This document shows positions 20,397 through 29,288 of a DNA stretch of 64,000 nucleotides, piece by piece. This stretch comes from Bacteroidota bacterium (GTDB lineage Bacteria > Bacteroidota > Bacteroidia > AKYH767-A > OLB10): positions 1 to 64,000 of the forward strand of contig JADJOZ010000011.1 in the NCBI GenBank assembly GCA_016713525.1. The letters run 5' to 3'. Under the pieces are notes generated by a model that did not search any database, was not told where the DNA came from, and was given only the letters and a program-made list of their open reading frames with translations. The position numbers and the translations under genes are program-made. Within the stretch, counting starts at the first letter, position 1, and each line of letters begins with the position of its first letter.

Positions 20397-21152
20397 ATGC
20401 AACATACAGCATTAATCGTTGATGATGAAAATCATTGTGCTGACAGGGTGGTGGAACTATTGAATAAAAATCCCCAATTTCACGTGAAGGTTCTTGCAGT
20501 TATAAATAATGTTCCGGAAGCTGTAAAATATCTGCAAACTAATTCTCCCGATGTCTTGTTCTTAGATGTAGAAATAGGAAATGAAACAGGCTTTGATCTT
20601 CTTAAACAAGTTGGATCTGTTTCATCAGAAATTATTTTTACTACTGCTTATAATAAATACGCAGTCCAGGCATTCAAATTCAGCGCAATTGATTATTTAT
20701 TGAAACCTATCGATGAAGATGATTTTTTACAGGCTTTGAAACGGACAAAACAACAACTTGAGCGCAATCAATCAGGGAAAACTATTGAAACACTTCTGCA
20801 TAATATTCATTCAGCTACAGTCCAGACAAAAAAAATCCATGTTGCAACAATTACCGGATTTGATGTATTGAATGTTAGTGACATTATTCGTTGCCAAAGT
20901 GATGTGAACTATACAACTATTTATGCGACCAACAACAAACCTTTGATGGTTGCTAAAACTTTAAAGGATTTTGAAGACCTGTTAACGGAATATGACTTTT
21001 TCAGAATCCACAATTCCCATCTGGTAAATTTACATTTTGTAAAAAGCTATAATAAAGGAAAAGGTGGCTATGTCATTTTAAAGGATAACACAGAGATTGA
21101 AGTATCAACGCGCAGAAAAGATGATTTTTTAAAAGCACTTTCCAAGATTTAG
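20397..21152 (+). CDS. LytTR-family response regulator
   Basis: 251 residues. The receiver domain (about 4-120) has D9/D10, phosphoacceptor D57 in VLFLDVEIGNETGFD, Thr in IIFTTAYN and Lys in DYLLKPI. The LytTR DNA-binding domain (about 150-250) shows DIIRCQSDVNYTTIY, FFRIHNSHLVNLHFV and VEVSTRRKD-like sequence. It is the partner of the kinase encoded immediately upstream. LytTR proteins bind direct repeats and usually control surface or exported functions; the targets cannot be told from this window. Confidence 0.95.
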   Translation: MQHTALIVDDENHCADRVVELLNKNPQFHVKVLAVINNVPEAVKYLQTNSPDVLFLDVEIGNETGFDLLKQVGSVSSEIIFTTAYNKYAVQAFKFSAIDYLLKPIDEDDFLQALKRTKQQLERNQSGKTIETLLHNIHSATVQTKKIHVATITGFDVLNVSDIIRCQSDVNYTTIYATNNKPLMVAKTLKDFEDLLTEYDFFRIHNSHLVNLHFVKSYNKGKGGYVILKDNTEIEVSTRRKDDFLKALSKI

Positions 21153-21380
21153 TCTTTCTTAATTTACATCATTTCAGCATTATATTGCCGATTATCAAAT
21201 AGCTCACCCTTCAAAATAACCATATATCTCTTTATTTTTCAAATATATACAAATATATTGCGTATTTTAAATCGCACTGCCATTTTTATAATTATAATTC
21301 ATTTTACATAAAGTCTTCGGTGATTCGCTGGGCACTACTTTTGTATTGATTACTATAATTAACCACTAAATTTCATTTAG

Positions 21381-21836
21381 ATGTTTTACAGACTTATTCT
21401 CTTCCTCATTCTCAACTTCGGAGCACTGGCACTTGGAAGCTTATTTACTAATGATGGCGTTAATTCCGAATGGTATGCCAATTTAAACAAGGCGCCCTGG
21501 ACACCCCCGGGCTGGGTATTCGGATTTGCATGGACTACAATCATGATATGTTTCAGCATCTATATGGCAAAAGCCTATACCATTATTGCTGATAAAAATT
21601 CACTAATTGCCCTGTTTGTAGTACAATGGATTCTCAATGTAGGCTGGAATCCGCTATTCTTCCTCTATCACTTAGTTGCTTTATCCCTGTTTACCATAAT
21701 TGCATTAACATCCGTTGTAGGCTTTATGCTTTTTTATTACCGGAGTCAAATGCATCTGGCATCATTACTTTTACTTCCCTATTTTCTTTGGCTATTGATT
21801 GCTGCATCACTTAATGGATATGCTTTGAAGAATTAA
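21381..21836 (+). CDS. tspO: TspO/MBR family tryptophan-rich sensory protein
   Basis: 151 residues, five transmembrane helices. Family motifs are clear: WYANLNKAPWTPPGWVFGFAWT near residues 31-52 and VVQWILNVGWNPLFF near 80-95 (the WxxNxxWxxxFF-type stretch), ending with LLPYFLWLLIAASLNGY. Bacterial TspO binds porphyrins and related tetrapyrroles in the membrane and influences stress and pigment regulation. The final residues (LKN) and stop codon merge into the ATTAAGG heptamer array that starts at 21831. Confidence 0.95.
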   Translation: MFYRLILFLILNFGALALGSLFTNDGVNSEWYANLNKAPWTPPGWVFGFAWTTIMICFSIYMAKAYTIIADKNSLIALFVVQWILNVGWNPLFFLYHLVALSLFTIIALTSVVGFMLFYYRSQMHLASLLLLPYFLWLLIAASLNGYALKN

Positions 21837-21971
21837 GGATTAAGAATTAAGAATTAAGGATTTTTTGTTCCTGCTCAGAATGGAAATTCGACCTTATGAT
21901 AAATGTTAGATGCTAAATTGAAGGCTGCGCAAAAAGCGGTACCCTCTCATTCTCATTCCCATCCCCGACCC

Positions 21972-22205
21972 TGATTTAAGTGATTTACATGATCACTGTG
22001 ATAGGTTTAAAGTCAAGTGAAAATTGCGTTTCTGTCTCATTCCCGACCCTGATTTAAGTGATTTACAAGATTACCTTGATAGGTTAAAATACAAGTGAAA
22101 ATTGCGTTTCTGTCTCATTCCCGACCATGATTTAAGTGATTTACATGATTACTGTGATAGGTTTAAAGTCAAGTGAAAATTGCGTTTCTGTCTCATCCCC
22201 GTTCT
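21972..22205. repeat. Tandem 78-bp repeats with 9-bp-phased TGAT (family A)
   Basis: In each unit TGAT recurs at 9-bp steps (21972, 21981, 21990, 21999 in the first copy), and a TGAAA follows 19 bp after the fourth. Three units follow each other at 78 bp; three further, more diverged units lie at about 22499-22740. Read in the frame with Asp at every third position, each unit hits a TGA stop, so it is not coding as it stands. Confidence 0.75.
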
Positions 22206-22291
22206 CATCCCCGTTCTCATTCCCATTCTCATTCCCATTCTCATTCTCATTCTGTTTCTGCTTCTGCTTCTCATTCCGCCTCACCCCCGGC

Positions 22292-22344
22292 CCCTCTCCA
22301 GCAATGGCATCTGGCTTCGAAAAAACATTTTTGGCTGGAGAGGG
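22292..22344. repeat. REP-like inverted repeat
   Basis: CCCTCTCCAGC (22292-22302) and GCTGGAGAGGG (22334-22344) are perfect 11-bp arms around a 31-base loop, preceded by CGCCTCACCCCCGG. The layout recalls the CCCTC...GAGGG REP-type palindromes common between bacterial genes. A degenerate copy with the same loop core (GGCATCTGGCTTCGAA) is at 26152-26203. Confidence 0.65.
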
Positions 22345-22960
22345 AGGAGGACTAAATAATTAAGGATTAAGGATTAAGAATTAAGGATTTTTTGTTCCTG
22401 CTCAGAATGGAAATTCGTCCTTATGATAAATGTTAGATGCTAAATTGAAGGCTGCGCAAAAAGCGGTACCCTCCCACTCTCATTCCCATTCCCGACCATG
22501 ATTTAAGTGATTTACATGATTACTGTGATAGGTTTAAAGTCAAGTGAAAATTGCGTTTCTGTCTCATCCCCGTTCTCATTCCCATTCTCATTCTCATTCT
22601 CATTCCCGACCAAAATTTAAGTGAATTACATGATTACTTTAATAGGTTAAAAGACAAGTGTAAATTGCGTTTCTGTCTCATCACAGACCATGATTTAAGC
22701 GATTTACATGATTACTGTGATATGTTTAAAGTCAAGTTAATACTGCGCTCTCATCCCTGTTCTCATTCCCATTCTCATTCTCATTCTCATTCTCATTTTG
22801 TGGAGATGAGGAATAAGAGAAACTCAGAGAAAGTATCTGTTAAAAACAAAATGCCGAGGTAAAAGAGAAATTAATCTAAACAATTACATAAAATTCAAAT
22901 ACCAATTCCACAATAAATAATAATTTTGTGAGCAGGACAAAAAATTAGTCTTAAAATTGA

Positions 22961-23347
22961 ATGAAACCCCGCATATTAAATTTATTACTACTTCTTACTT
23001 CCCTGATTGGATATTTAGAATGGGGTGGCAATAATCACTCTTTTCTTTTTGAAATTGAACTAGAAATAATTATTAAATTATTTTCACGTCCGTTTGATGT
23101 AATTCATCCACTCATTGTAATACCCCTAATCGGACAAATACTTCTGTTAGCAACCATTATTCAAAGATCGCCTTCAAATGTCTTAACTTATTCAGGGTTA
23201 GCAGGCCTTGGATTAATATTTGGATTCTTGTTTTTCCTTGGAATTTTTATTTTTAATCTAAAAGTAGTAGCTTCGACATTGCCATTCCTGACTATGGCTA
23301 TAATTACCCTCAGAAATTCAACATTTGGAAAGTCCGCCCGCTCATAA
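22961..23347 (+). CDS. Small polytopic membrane protein of unknown function
   Basis: 128 residues with about four predicted transmembrane helices (residues 5-20, 48-68, 82-108, 108-122) and a charged C-terminus. A -7-type element TAATTTTG lies at 22921-22928, about 33 bp before the ATG. No motif points to a transport or enzymatic role. It is the first gene after the repeat mosaic, and the DUF1801 gene follows 35 bp downstream. Confidence 0.65.
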   Translation: MKPRILNLLLLLTSLIGYLEWGGNNHSFLFEIELEIIIKLFSRPFDVIHPLIVIPLIGQILLLATIIQRSPSNVLTYSGLAGLGLIFGFLFFLGIFIFNLKVVASTLPFLTMAIITLRNSTFGKSARS

Positions 23348-23382
23348 ATTCCGGCTTTCAATTCCATTTAAACTTACTTACC

Positions 23383-23808
23383 ATGGCTGAAATTAAAACC
23401 AAACAAACGAACGAAAACGTTCATGATTTTATTGAATCGTTTGCCAATACCGAACAAAAGCGTAAAGACAGTTACGAACTGCTGAAAATTATGCAAAAAG
23501 TGACAGGCCACAAACCCAAAATGTGGGGACCGTCAATTATCGGTTTTGGTATGTATCATTATAAATCCGACAGAAGTAGTCAGGAAGGTGACTGGCCTAT
23601 GGTCGGATTTTCTCCACGCAAGACAGCCATTTCACTGTATGTGTTTATGGGAACCAAAAAACAAATTGAATTATTAAAAAGTCTGGGGACCTATAAAATG
23701 GGGAAAGCCTGTATCTACATAAAAAAGCTGTCTGATATCGATGAGCAGGTATTAATTAAAATGATGGAAGATACAATTTTATTTTTAAAGGAAAAATATG
23801 GAAAATAG
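23383..23808 (+). CDS. DUF1801 domain protein
   Basis: 141 residues. FIESFANTEQKRKDSYELLKIMQKVTG and the following KMWGPSIIGFGMYHYKS are the signature of the DUF1801 (YdhG-like) family, with WPMVGFSPRKTAISLYVF in the core and GKACIYIKKLSDIDEQVL near the end. Members are small cytoplasmic alpha/beta proteins with an iron-chaperone-like fold but no settled function. The gene is complete and on the same strand as the PaiB-like gene downstream. Confidence 0.9.
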   Translation: MAEIKTKQTNENVHDFIESFANTEQKRKDSYELLKIMQKVTGHKPKMWGPSIIGFGMYHYKSDRSSQEGDWPMVGFSPRKTAISLYVFMGTKKQIELLKSLGTYKMGKACIYIKKLSDIDEQVLIKMMEDTILFLKEKYGK

Positions 23809-23910
23809 TTCCACTTAACCCTCGAAACTTGTTTTTTTGAAAATAATAGTTGAATTGATATTTAAGTTGAATTAATTTCTATTTTTGAATTTATTAATCA
23901 AACTTATTCC

Positions 23911-24579
23911 ATGTACCATTTCTCCTACTTCAAAGAAAAAGACAAACAGGTAATCCTGGAGTTTATTGAAAATAATCCCTTTGCATTTTTAACAGGTAGT
24001 TTTTCTTCCGGCAAACAGGTTGCAACTCAAATTCCAATTTTAATGGAGGTAAGAAACGGGGAGCTGTATCTGCAAGGACATATCATGAGAAATACGGACC
24101 ACCAAAAAGCTTTTATGGAAAACCCTGAAGCATTGCTGGTCTTCACCGGAGCCAATTGTTATGTCAGTGCCTCCTGGTATAGCAATCCACAAATTGGTTC
24201 AACATGGAATTATATGAGCGTTCATGTTAACGGACCAATTAATTTTATGTCGCCGGAAGGACTCATACAGTTTATGCGAAAACTTACATTAAAGTTTGAA
24301 AAGGGAAACACAGCTTCACAAACATTCTACGATAATCTTCCCCCTGAATTTCTAAATAAAATGATGCCTGCTATTGTTGGTTTTGAAATTAAAGCCGATA
24401 AAATAGAGAATGTCTTTAAACTAAGTCAAAACAGAGACGAGAAAAGCTATCTAAATATTATTTCAAAACTGGAAGAACAAGGCGGAGGTGCTGCAATAAT
24501 ATCACAAGAAATGAAAAACAGAAAAGAGGAACTTTTTCCTGCCGGAGCTCAATGGGATGCGACTAAGTTTGATTCGTAA
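23911..24579 (+). CDS. PaiB-family FMN-binding protein
   Basis: 222 residues matching the FMN-binding negative transcriptional regulator (PaiB) family. The N-terminal split-barrel motif is MYHFSYFKEKDKQVILEFIENNPFAFLTG; the middle has GHIMRNTDHQKAF and the typical YVSASWYSNPQIGSTWNYMSVHVNGP; the helical end contains VGFEIKADKIENVFKLSQNRD. In Bacillus subtilis PaiB acts with PaiA in repressing sporulation and protease genes; in Bacteroidota it is usually a free-standing flavin-binding protein of unclear role. A TATTTTTG -7 element is at 23880-23887, directly before the gene. Confidence 0.92.
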   Translation: MYHFSYFKEKDKQVILEFIENNPFAFLTGSFSSGKQVATQIPILMEVRNGELYLQGHIMRNTDHQKAFMENPEALLVFTGANCYVSASWYSNPQIGSTWNYMSVHVNGPINFMSPEGLIQFMRKLTLKFEKGNTASQTFYDNLPPEFLNKMMPAIVGFEIKADKIENVFKLSQNRDEKSYLNIISKLEEQGGGAAIISQEMKNRKEELFPAGAQWDATKFDS

Positions 24580-24680
24580 ACATCAGAAGCATCAGGTTCA
24601 AATTATCACATGATTGTTGAATACAATATACGGCCATAATCAATTTTTTCGAAATAGATTAATATTAAAATTTCTTTGAC

Positions 24681-25632
24681 ATGAAAAATTATAATTATAT
24701 CCCCTACTCCATATTGATTATAATAGTATCGCTTTTCTATTGTACAGTACGATCATTTGCTCAGGGGCATGAAGTCCCGATTAATCCACCTAACGGCACT
24801 ATTGCTTTCCTGACAACACGTGATGGGAATTTTGAAATTTATAGTATGTCAACCGATGGTACTATAATTACTAACCTCACCAATAATAAAGCATTAGATT
24901 TTTTGGTCGTCCTGGTCTCCTGATGGAAAGAACATTCTCTTTTACACAAACCGAGATGGTAATGATGAGATTTATATAATGGATGCAGATGGTAAAAATC
25001 AATTAAATATTTCCAACCATGCATCGAACGACTATTTACCCTCCTGGTCTCCTGATGGCAAGCAAATTGTATTTACCAGTGACCGGGATCATAAAACAGA
25101 GAAATTTACCTCATGAATCGTGATGGGTCCAATGTAATTCGGTTAACAAATAATGAACTATTTGAAGAAGCGCCTACCTTTTCGAAAGATGGAAAACAAC
25201 TTCTTTTCACCAGGCAAATTATTGAAATGGTTGATACAACTAAAATTTCAAATGGTGAACTGTTTTTAATGGATTTAAATGGTAAAAACGAAATGCGTTT
25301 AACTTATAAACAAGGCTATGACTCCGGAGGAAAGTTTGCTCCAGATGGCAAGAAGGTCTCTTTCTATGGTCCGACTACAGATAAAAATTATGACATCTAT
25401 CCCCTGAATGCTGATGGATCGAATATTGACAACCTGACAATGGATGCGGCTGAAGATTATTCTCCCTGACTGGTCTCCTGATGGAGAATGGATAGCATAC
25501 ACAAGCGGAACCTCTGCTCAATATGATGTTTGGATTATTCACACATCAACAAAAAAGAAGTTCCGATTAACAACTGAACCAAAACGAAATGAAACCCCAG
25601 TGTGGAAACCGGAATTAAGGATTAAGAATTAA
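24681..25632 (+). pseudogene. TolB-like WD40 beta-propeller protein, frameshifted
   Basis: A signal sequence (near residues 8-28, ending RSFAQ) is followed by PD40 propeller blades of the TolB type: IAFLTTRDGNFEIYSMSTDG, WSPDGKNILFYTNRDGNDEIY, WSPDGKQIVFTSDRD, then SKDGKQLLFTR and WSPDGEWIAYTSGTSAQYDVW. Frames change near 24900 (in a 6-T run), 25110 and 25468 (CCC), all repairable with one base each. Restored, it is a periplasmic protein of about 315 residues; a protein-protein interaction role is inferred from the fold. Its last residues (ELRIKN) and stop are formed by the ATTAAGG array that begins at 25612. Confidence 0.8.
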
Positions 25633-26395
25633 GAATTAAGTATTATTTTGTAGCTGCTCAGTAGGAAATTCGTCGTTCTCATTCCCATTCTCATTCTAAA
25701 CTGTGATTTATTTGATTCTTATGATGGCTGTGATGAGTTTGTTGTTAGGTGAAATTTTTCCCCTTGAATAATTTCTCCGTTCTCATTCCCATTCTAAACT
25801 GTGATTTATTTGATTCTTATTATGGCTGTGATGAGTTTGTTGTTAGGTGAAATTTTTTCCCTTGAATAATTTCTCCGTTCTCATTCCCATTCTAAACTGT
25901 GATTTATTTGATTCTTATGATGGCTGTGATGAGTTTGTTGTTAGGTGAAATTTTCCCCTTGAATAATTTCTCGTTCTCAATCCCATTCTAAACTGTGATT
26001 TATTTGATTCTTATGATGGCTGTGATGAGTTTGTTGTTAGGTGAAATTTTCCCTTGAATAATTTCTCCGTTCTCAATCTCCCATTCTCATTCTGTTTCTG
26101 TTTCTTCCCCTTCTCTTTCTCATTCTGTTTCTCATTCCGCCTCACTCCCTTCCCCTCCAACTGTGGCATCTGGCTTCGAACAAGCACTTTTGGCTGGAGA
26201 GGAGAATTAAGATTAGATTAAGATTTATAGGATTTATTTTGTAGCTGCTCAGTAGGAAATGCGTCGTTCTCATTCTCATTCTCATTCTGTTTCCCGTTCT
26301 CATTCTCATTCTCATTCTCATTCTCCTTCTATTCTCATTCTCATTCACCTGCCGCTCTCATTCTCCTTCTCATTCTCATTCTCATCCTACCTTCT
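25612..26395. repeat. Composite intergenic repeat mosaic, locus 2
   Basis: Modules in order: heptamer array (25612-25642); a short form of the CTGCTCAGTAGGAAATTCG module (about 25652); four tandem 96-98-bp units (25675-26075); C/T hexamer runs; a degenerate copy of the REP-like hairpin (26138-26203, GGCATCTGGCTTCGAACAAG); a second degenerate heptamer array (26214-26235); another CTGCTCAG module (about 26246); and a long TTCTCA hexamer run (about 26265-26395) that abuts the stop of the minus-strand gene at 26397. The order matches locus 1, which argues for one composite element family. Confidence 0.8.
25701..26075. repeat. Four tandem ~98-bp repeats with 9-bp-phased TGAT (family B)
   Basis: Units start (CTGTGAT) at 25701, 25799, 25897 and 25993. 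In the first, TGAT falls at 25704, 25713, 25722 and 25731, with TGAAA 19 bp after the fourth, the same spacing as family A although the rest of the sequence differs. The second unit has TTAT in place of the third TGAT. Units are separated by a TTGAATAATTTCTCCGTTCT spacer. Confidence 0.8.
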
Positions 26396-26396
26396 G

Positions 26397-27704
26397 TTAA
26401 TGAATTATGGAAAATGATTTTGCTACTCTTCTTTCATTGGTGTGCCAAACTGCCGAATAAACCCCGGCAGGAAGATCTGTTACCTCAACCATAAAAGTAT
26501 TCTTCCCTTTTAAAAAAGGTTGACGGGTTACACGTCTTATAATTTTGCCTGTACCATCAGCAATATCAAGTATACCAAAGGTGTTCCTCATAGCCACAGC
26601 ATCAATGGTTATTTTATTGTTTCCTGGATTAGGATATATTTCTACAGTGTGTTGATTAGGAACGGGTATCACAGGTTGTTCATTCACTCCAACAAATGAA
26701 GACCCGTACCGGTATATAGTTGCTCCGGCAGCTAGCGTAGTAATTGAATCGAGCACAACCAGTCTGTCGCCTGCAATGACAGGAGTATTAACCATTGTCC
26801 ATGTTAACCCGCCATCTGTTGTTTCCCATGCGCCAAAATCATATTGATCAAAAACCCATCCAAGGGTGTCATTTTGTAAAGCAATGCCTCCAAGATTTCC
26901 CTGGAAAGAAGTTGTATCTACTGTAATGGTCGACCAGGTATTTCCATAGTCAACTGTTCTTGCTATTATTAATTGAGGGCCATATGATTGAACAGATGCA
27001 ATGCCAAGTCCATTGGGTCTGAAAAACATTTTCCAACAATATTCCATGTAACTTGTGTTTGATAAATACACTCTCGACCAGGTTAAACCACCATCATTCG
27101 ATTTTATTATTGATGCATTATAATTATTTGCAGAGTCTGCAATTCCGGATATCAATATGGTATCATAACTTAACATATAACAATCGACTAATCCTGTCAT
27201 CAAATTTGATAAATCTGTTTTCGTCCAGTTAACACCAAAATCATCGGTTTTGTAAAAATAGGCCGGACCATGGTAAGTACCTACTGCCAACAGTCTGTTT
27301 CCAAAATGTGCCATTCCACAGATACCATCATAGTTATTAATTTGCATATTCTGTAACAAACTCCATGAAAAACCTCCGTCAATTGTTTTATATGTATTAC
27401 CCGGCAATGACAAAGCATTGCTCAAAAGTCCGGCAAATCCAATGGTATCATTAACGAATTCAATACTACGAACATAATAAATATTCGAATCCAATGTCGA
27501 AATCTGTGTCCAGGTAGTCCCTTTATCAGTCGTTCTGAAAACTTCGGAATCCTGACTAACGAATCCGACAGAATCATTGATAAAATACATATCATCATAG
27601 CGTCCATTTGAAGGAGCATTCGGAATAGCTGCCCAGGAACCTTGAGCATATCCTGATGAAAAATTAAAGATAAAACTCGCTAATAAAAGGAAAACGCTTC
27701 TCAT
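26397..27704 (-). CDS. T9SS-secreted YCF48/BNR-repeat protein
   Basis: 435 residues from the ATG at 27704, preferred because it opens a signal peptide (MRSVFLLLASFIFNFSSGYAQ); the ATG at 27752 adds 16 residues. The body is a propeller of BNR/YCF48 blades with Asp-box-like turns: FRTTDKGTTWTQIS, YKTIDGGFSWSLL, YKTDDFGVNWTKT, IKSNDGGLTWSRV, WETTDGGLTWTMV. A T9SS sorting domain ends it (IYPNPGNNKITIDAV to AGVYSAVWHTNERRVAKSFSIIH). It is likely a secreted or surface-attached protein. The stop codon abuts the hexamer repeat run of the neighbouring mosaic. Confidence 0.88.
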   Translation of the reverse strand: MRSVFLLLASFIFNFSSGYAQGSWAAIPNAPSNGRYDDMYFINDSVGFVSQDSEVFRTTDKGTTWTQISTLDSNIYYVRSIEFVNDTIGFAGLLSNALSLPGNTYKTIDGGFSWSLLQNMQINNYDGICGMAHFGNRLLAVGTYHGPAYFYKTDDFGVNWTKTDLSNLMTGLVDCYMLSYDTILISGIADSANNYNASIIKSNDGGLTWSRVYLSNTSYMEYCWKMFFRPNGLGIASVQSYGPQLIIARTVDYGNTWSTITVDTTSFQGNLGGIALQNDTLGWVFDQYDFGAWETTDGGLTWTMVNTPVIAGDRLVVLDSITTLAAGATIYRYGSSFVGVNEQPVIPVPNQHTVEIYPNPGNNKITIDAVAMRNTFGILDIADGTGKIIRRVTRQPFLKGKNTFMVEVTDLPAGVYSAVWHTNERRVAKSFSIIH

Positions 27705-27817
27705 ATTGAAATTATTTAAAATCAAATGTAAGAAACTAATTTGCTTTTTCACAATTCCTGACCTTCAATATATCAGGAATTTGTCACAATTAACACCAAA
27801 ATCTTCTGAAATGAGCA

Positions 27818-28048
27818 ATGTTTGATTTTCTTTGTTTTGTATTACATTTAAGACAAACACACCATGATTTTGGCTGGCAATTTACCGGACATAGGCCCAA
27901 ATATTGGGAAATTTTAAATGGGGAAACTTGCATCTGCAACAAAAAGCGTTCTAATATAAATGAGAAGGAAAATGTAAAATTGATTAAAGAATCTAGTAGC
28001 TTTGAGAAATTAAAATATGGAAACTATTCATTACAGTTCTCAAAATAA
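27818..28048 (+). CDS. Possible small hypothetical protein
   Basis: 76-residue ORF with a plausible soluble composition (HHDFGWQFTGHRPKYWEILNGETCICNKKRSN) and a CxC motif. There is no family match I recognise, no clear ribosome-binding site, and the hydrophobic beginning may be a frameshifted remnant. The rest of the gap 27753-28095 shows nothing else. Confidence 0.3.
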   Translation: MFDFLCFVLHLRQTHHDFGWQFTGHRPKYWEILNGETCICNKKRSNINEKENVKLIKESSSFEKLKYGNYSLQFSK

Positions 28049-28095
28049 ACGCCACAATCGATTTAATTCGCAATCTGTTTTGAATCACAAGAAAC

Positions 28096-29028
28096 ATGTC
28101 TGATAAAAACGAATCTACAGACGCTGCAAATCCGGATAATGAAAAAAACCCGGAGAACACATCTAAACATGACAGCAGCAATCCGGCGGTACCTGATGGT
28201 GATACTGAATCTGTAAACACCCCTCTATTAACCGAACCTATGGAAGTCCATCATCACGCTCATTCACACGGAAAGAAAAATTGGAAATCATATATCCGGG
28301 AATTCCTGATGTTGTTTCTTGCAGTATTTTGCGGGTCACTTGCTGAATATCAACTGGAGCACAAAATTGAACGCGATCGGGCACATGAACTTGCAAAAAG
28401 TTTTTATGAAGAACTGAAATCTGATTCACTGACTGCAGTCATTAAATGTGAAAACCGAATTCGACAAGAACAAGCATTGCAATACCTCAGCAAATATTTC
28501 AAAGACAGTAGCCTCACGGATCCTCCCAAATTATTTGCTGTAAATTTCGAATATGGAATCAGCTTCAGGACACCTGGTGTCTTTGAACCAAAAACTGCAA
28601 TTCTGGAACAGCTAAAAAGTTCCGGCTCACTCCGTTACTTTAAAAATGAAACGTTTCAAAGTCTCGTTGGCGATATTTCTATCGCTATTAGAAATATATA
28701 TGACAGACAAGCGCTTGAAACCTCTGCACGAATCGAATACCTGAACCCATTGCTGGTGAAACATCACGATTATGAGTTTTGGAATACGATAACAAAGGGA
28801 AATACTATAACTTTTGATGTAGCAACAAAAAATTATGATGAAAGTGATGAATTCGTTCCTTTTCGTTTGCGGGGAGTTGATAAGATTGATCGTGATTATG
28901 TCTCGGGCTGCCTTTCCTTTTATTCACTAAATGCCTTGCAATCAACCCGCACCGTACATATCCAAAAGTACCGGGATCTCAATGCTCAACTTCTCCAATT
29001 GCTTAGAAGCAATTATGGATTGGAATAG
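28096..29028 (+). CDS. Single-pass membrane protein with acidic N-terminus, unknown function
   Basis: 310 residues. Residues 1-50 are low-complexity and acidic (DKNESTDAANPDNEKNPENTSK). A His-rich patch (MEVHHHAHSHGKKNWKSYIREF) precedes one transmembrane helix (about 76-92, FLMLFLAVFCGSLAEY) and a long cytoplasmic or periplasmic helical region with ER/DR/EE pairs (HKIERDRAHELAKSFYEELKSD). This MEVHHH...KNWK-TM-helical layout recurs in Bacteroidota proteins without assigned function. It is complete, and a hairpin follows at 29066-29090. Confidence 0.75.
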   Translation: MSDKNESTDAANPDNEKNPENTSKHDSSNPAVPDGDTESVNTPLLTEPMEVHHHAHSHGKKNWKSYIREFLMLFLAVFCGSLAEYQLEHKIERDRAHELAKSFYEELKSDSLTAVIKCENRIRQEQALQYLSKYFKDSSLTDPPKLFAVNFEYGISFRTPGVFEPKTAILEQLKSSGSLRYFKNETFQSLVGDISIAIRNIYDRQALETSARIEYLNPLLVKHHDYEFWNTITKGNTITFDVATKNYDESDEFVPFRLRGVDKIDRDYVSGCLSFYSLNALQSTRTVHIQKYRDLNAQLLQLLRSNYGLE

Positions 29029-29065
29029 AGTCAAATTGGTTGAGGCTGGAAACCAAAATTACATT

Positions 29066-29090
29066 TAATAGGCATTATTTTGCCTTAATT
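29066..29090. terminator. Hairpin with AGGCA/TGCCT stem
   Basis: AATAGGCA and TGCCTTAATT flank a TTATT centre, about 40 bp after the upstream stop. A 16-bp string, TAGGCATTATTTTGCC, is shared with 46586-46601. It may be a terminator or an interspersed palindrome. Confidence 0.4.
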
Positions 29091-29138
29091 AACACTTTTC
29101 CGACACTGTGAATTTGCCTTAAAGTGCTCTATTGTTTA

Positions 29139-29250
29139 AATGAATAATCATTCATTAATAGTCATTTATACCTTTATGAATGATTTTCAATGCATAATTT
29201 GATATTTAACAATATGGTCTTGACAAATTTCTAAAAAATGACTATTTTTG
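29139..29250 (+). promoter_or_regulatory. Promoter and candidate operators of the hipBA-like operon
   Basis: The promoter is TTG at 29220-29222, a 20-bp spacer, and TATTTTTG at 29243-29250, 39 bp before the HTH gene. AATGAAT-N4-ATTCATT (29139-29156) is a perfect inverted repeat. TAGTCATTT (29159-29167) is repeated inverted as AAATGACTA (29236-29244), the second copy overlapping the -7 element. Autorepression by the HTH protein is inferred. Confidence 0.5.
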
Positions 29251-29288
29251 TATGATTAGGAGAACATTAAAGCTAAAATAATAGCATT

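Larger units (their letters stand above)
21831..22800. repeat. Composite intergenic repeat mosaic, locus 1
   Basis: About 970 bp with no gene, built from modules. (1) ATTAAGG/ATTAAGA heptamer arrays at 21831-21862 and 22358-22389. (2) A roughly 90-bp module beginning TTTTTTGTTCCTGCTCAG and containing GGCTGCGCAAAAAGCGGTAC, present twice 527 bp apart. (3) C/T-rich TTCTCA-type hexamer runs at about 22196-22260, 22566-22612 and 22745-22800. (4) A phased TGAT element in six copies, the first three in tandem at a 78-bp period (TGAT starts 21972, 22050, 22128). (5) An 11-bp-arm inverted repeat at 22292-22344. The first half of the block is largely repeated by the second. Apparent ORFs here encode only low-complexity HSHSHS or SFPFSF strings. 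Confidence 0.85.

Noticed and set aside
22136..22862. ORFs rich in HSHSHS, SFPFSF or similar strings
   Set aside because: They are translations of the TTCTCA-type hexamer runs and of the phased TGAT elements, change in all frames, and have no gene-like start or composition. The same applies to 26142-26348 (RMRMRM) on the minus strand.
25675..26075. Regular repeats that might be a CRISPR array
   Set aside because: Whole 96-98-bp units are repeated, with no unique spacers between short repeats, and there are no cas genes nearby. The same holds for the 78-bp units at 21972-22205.
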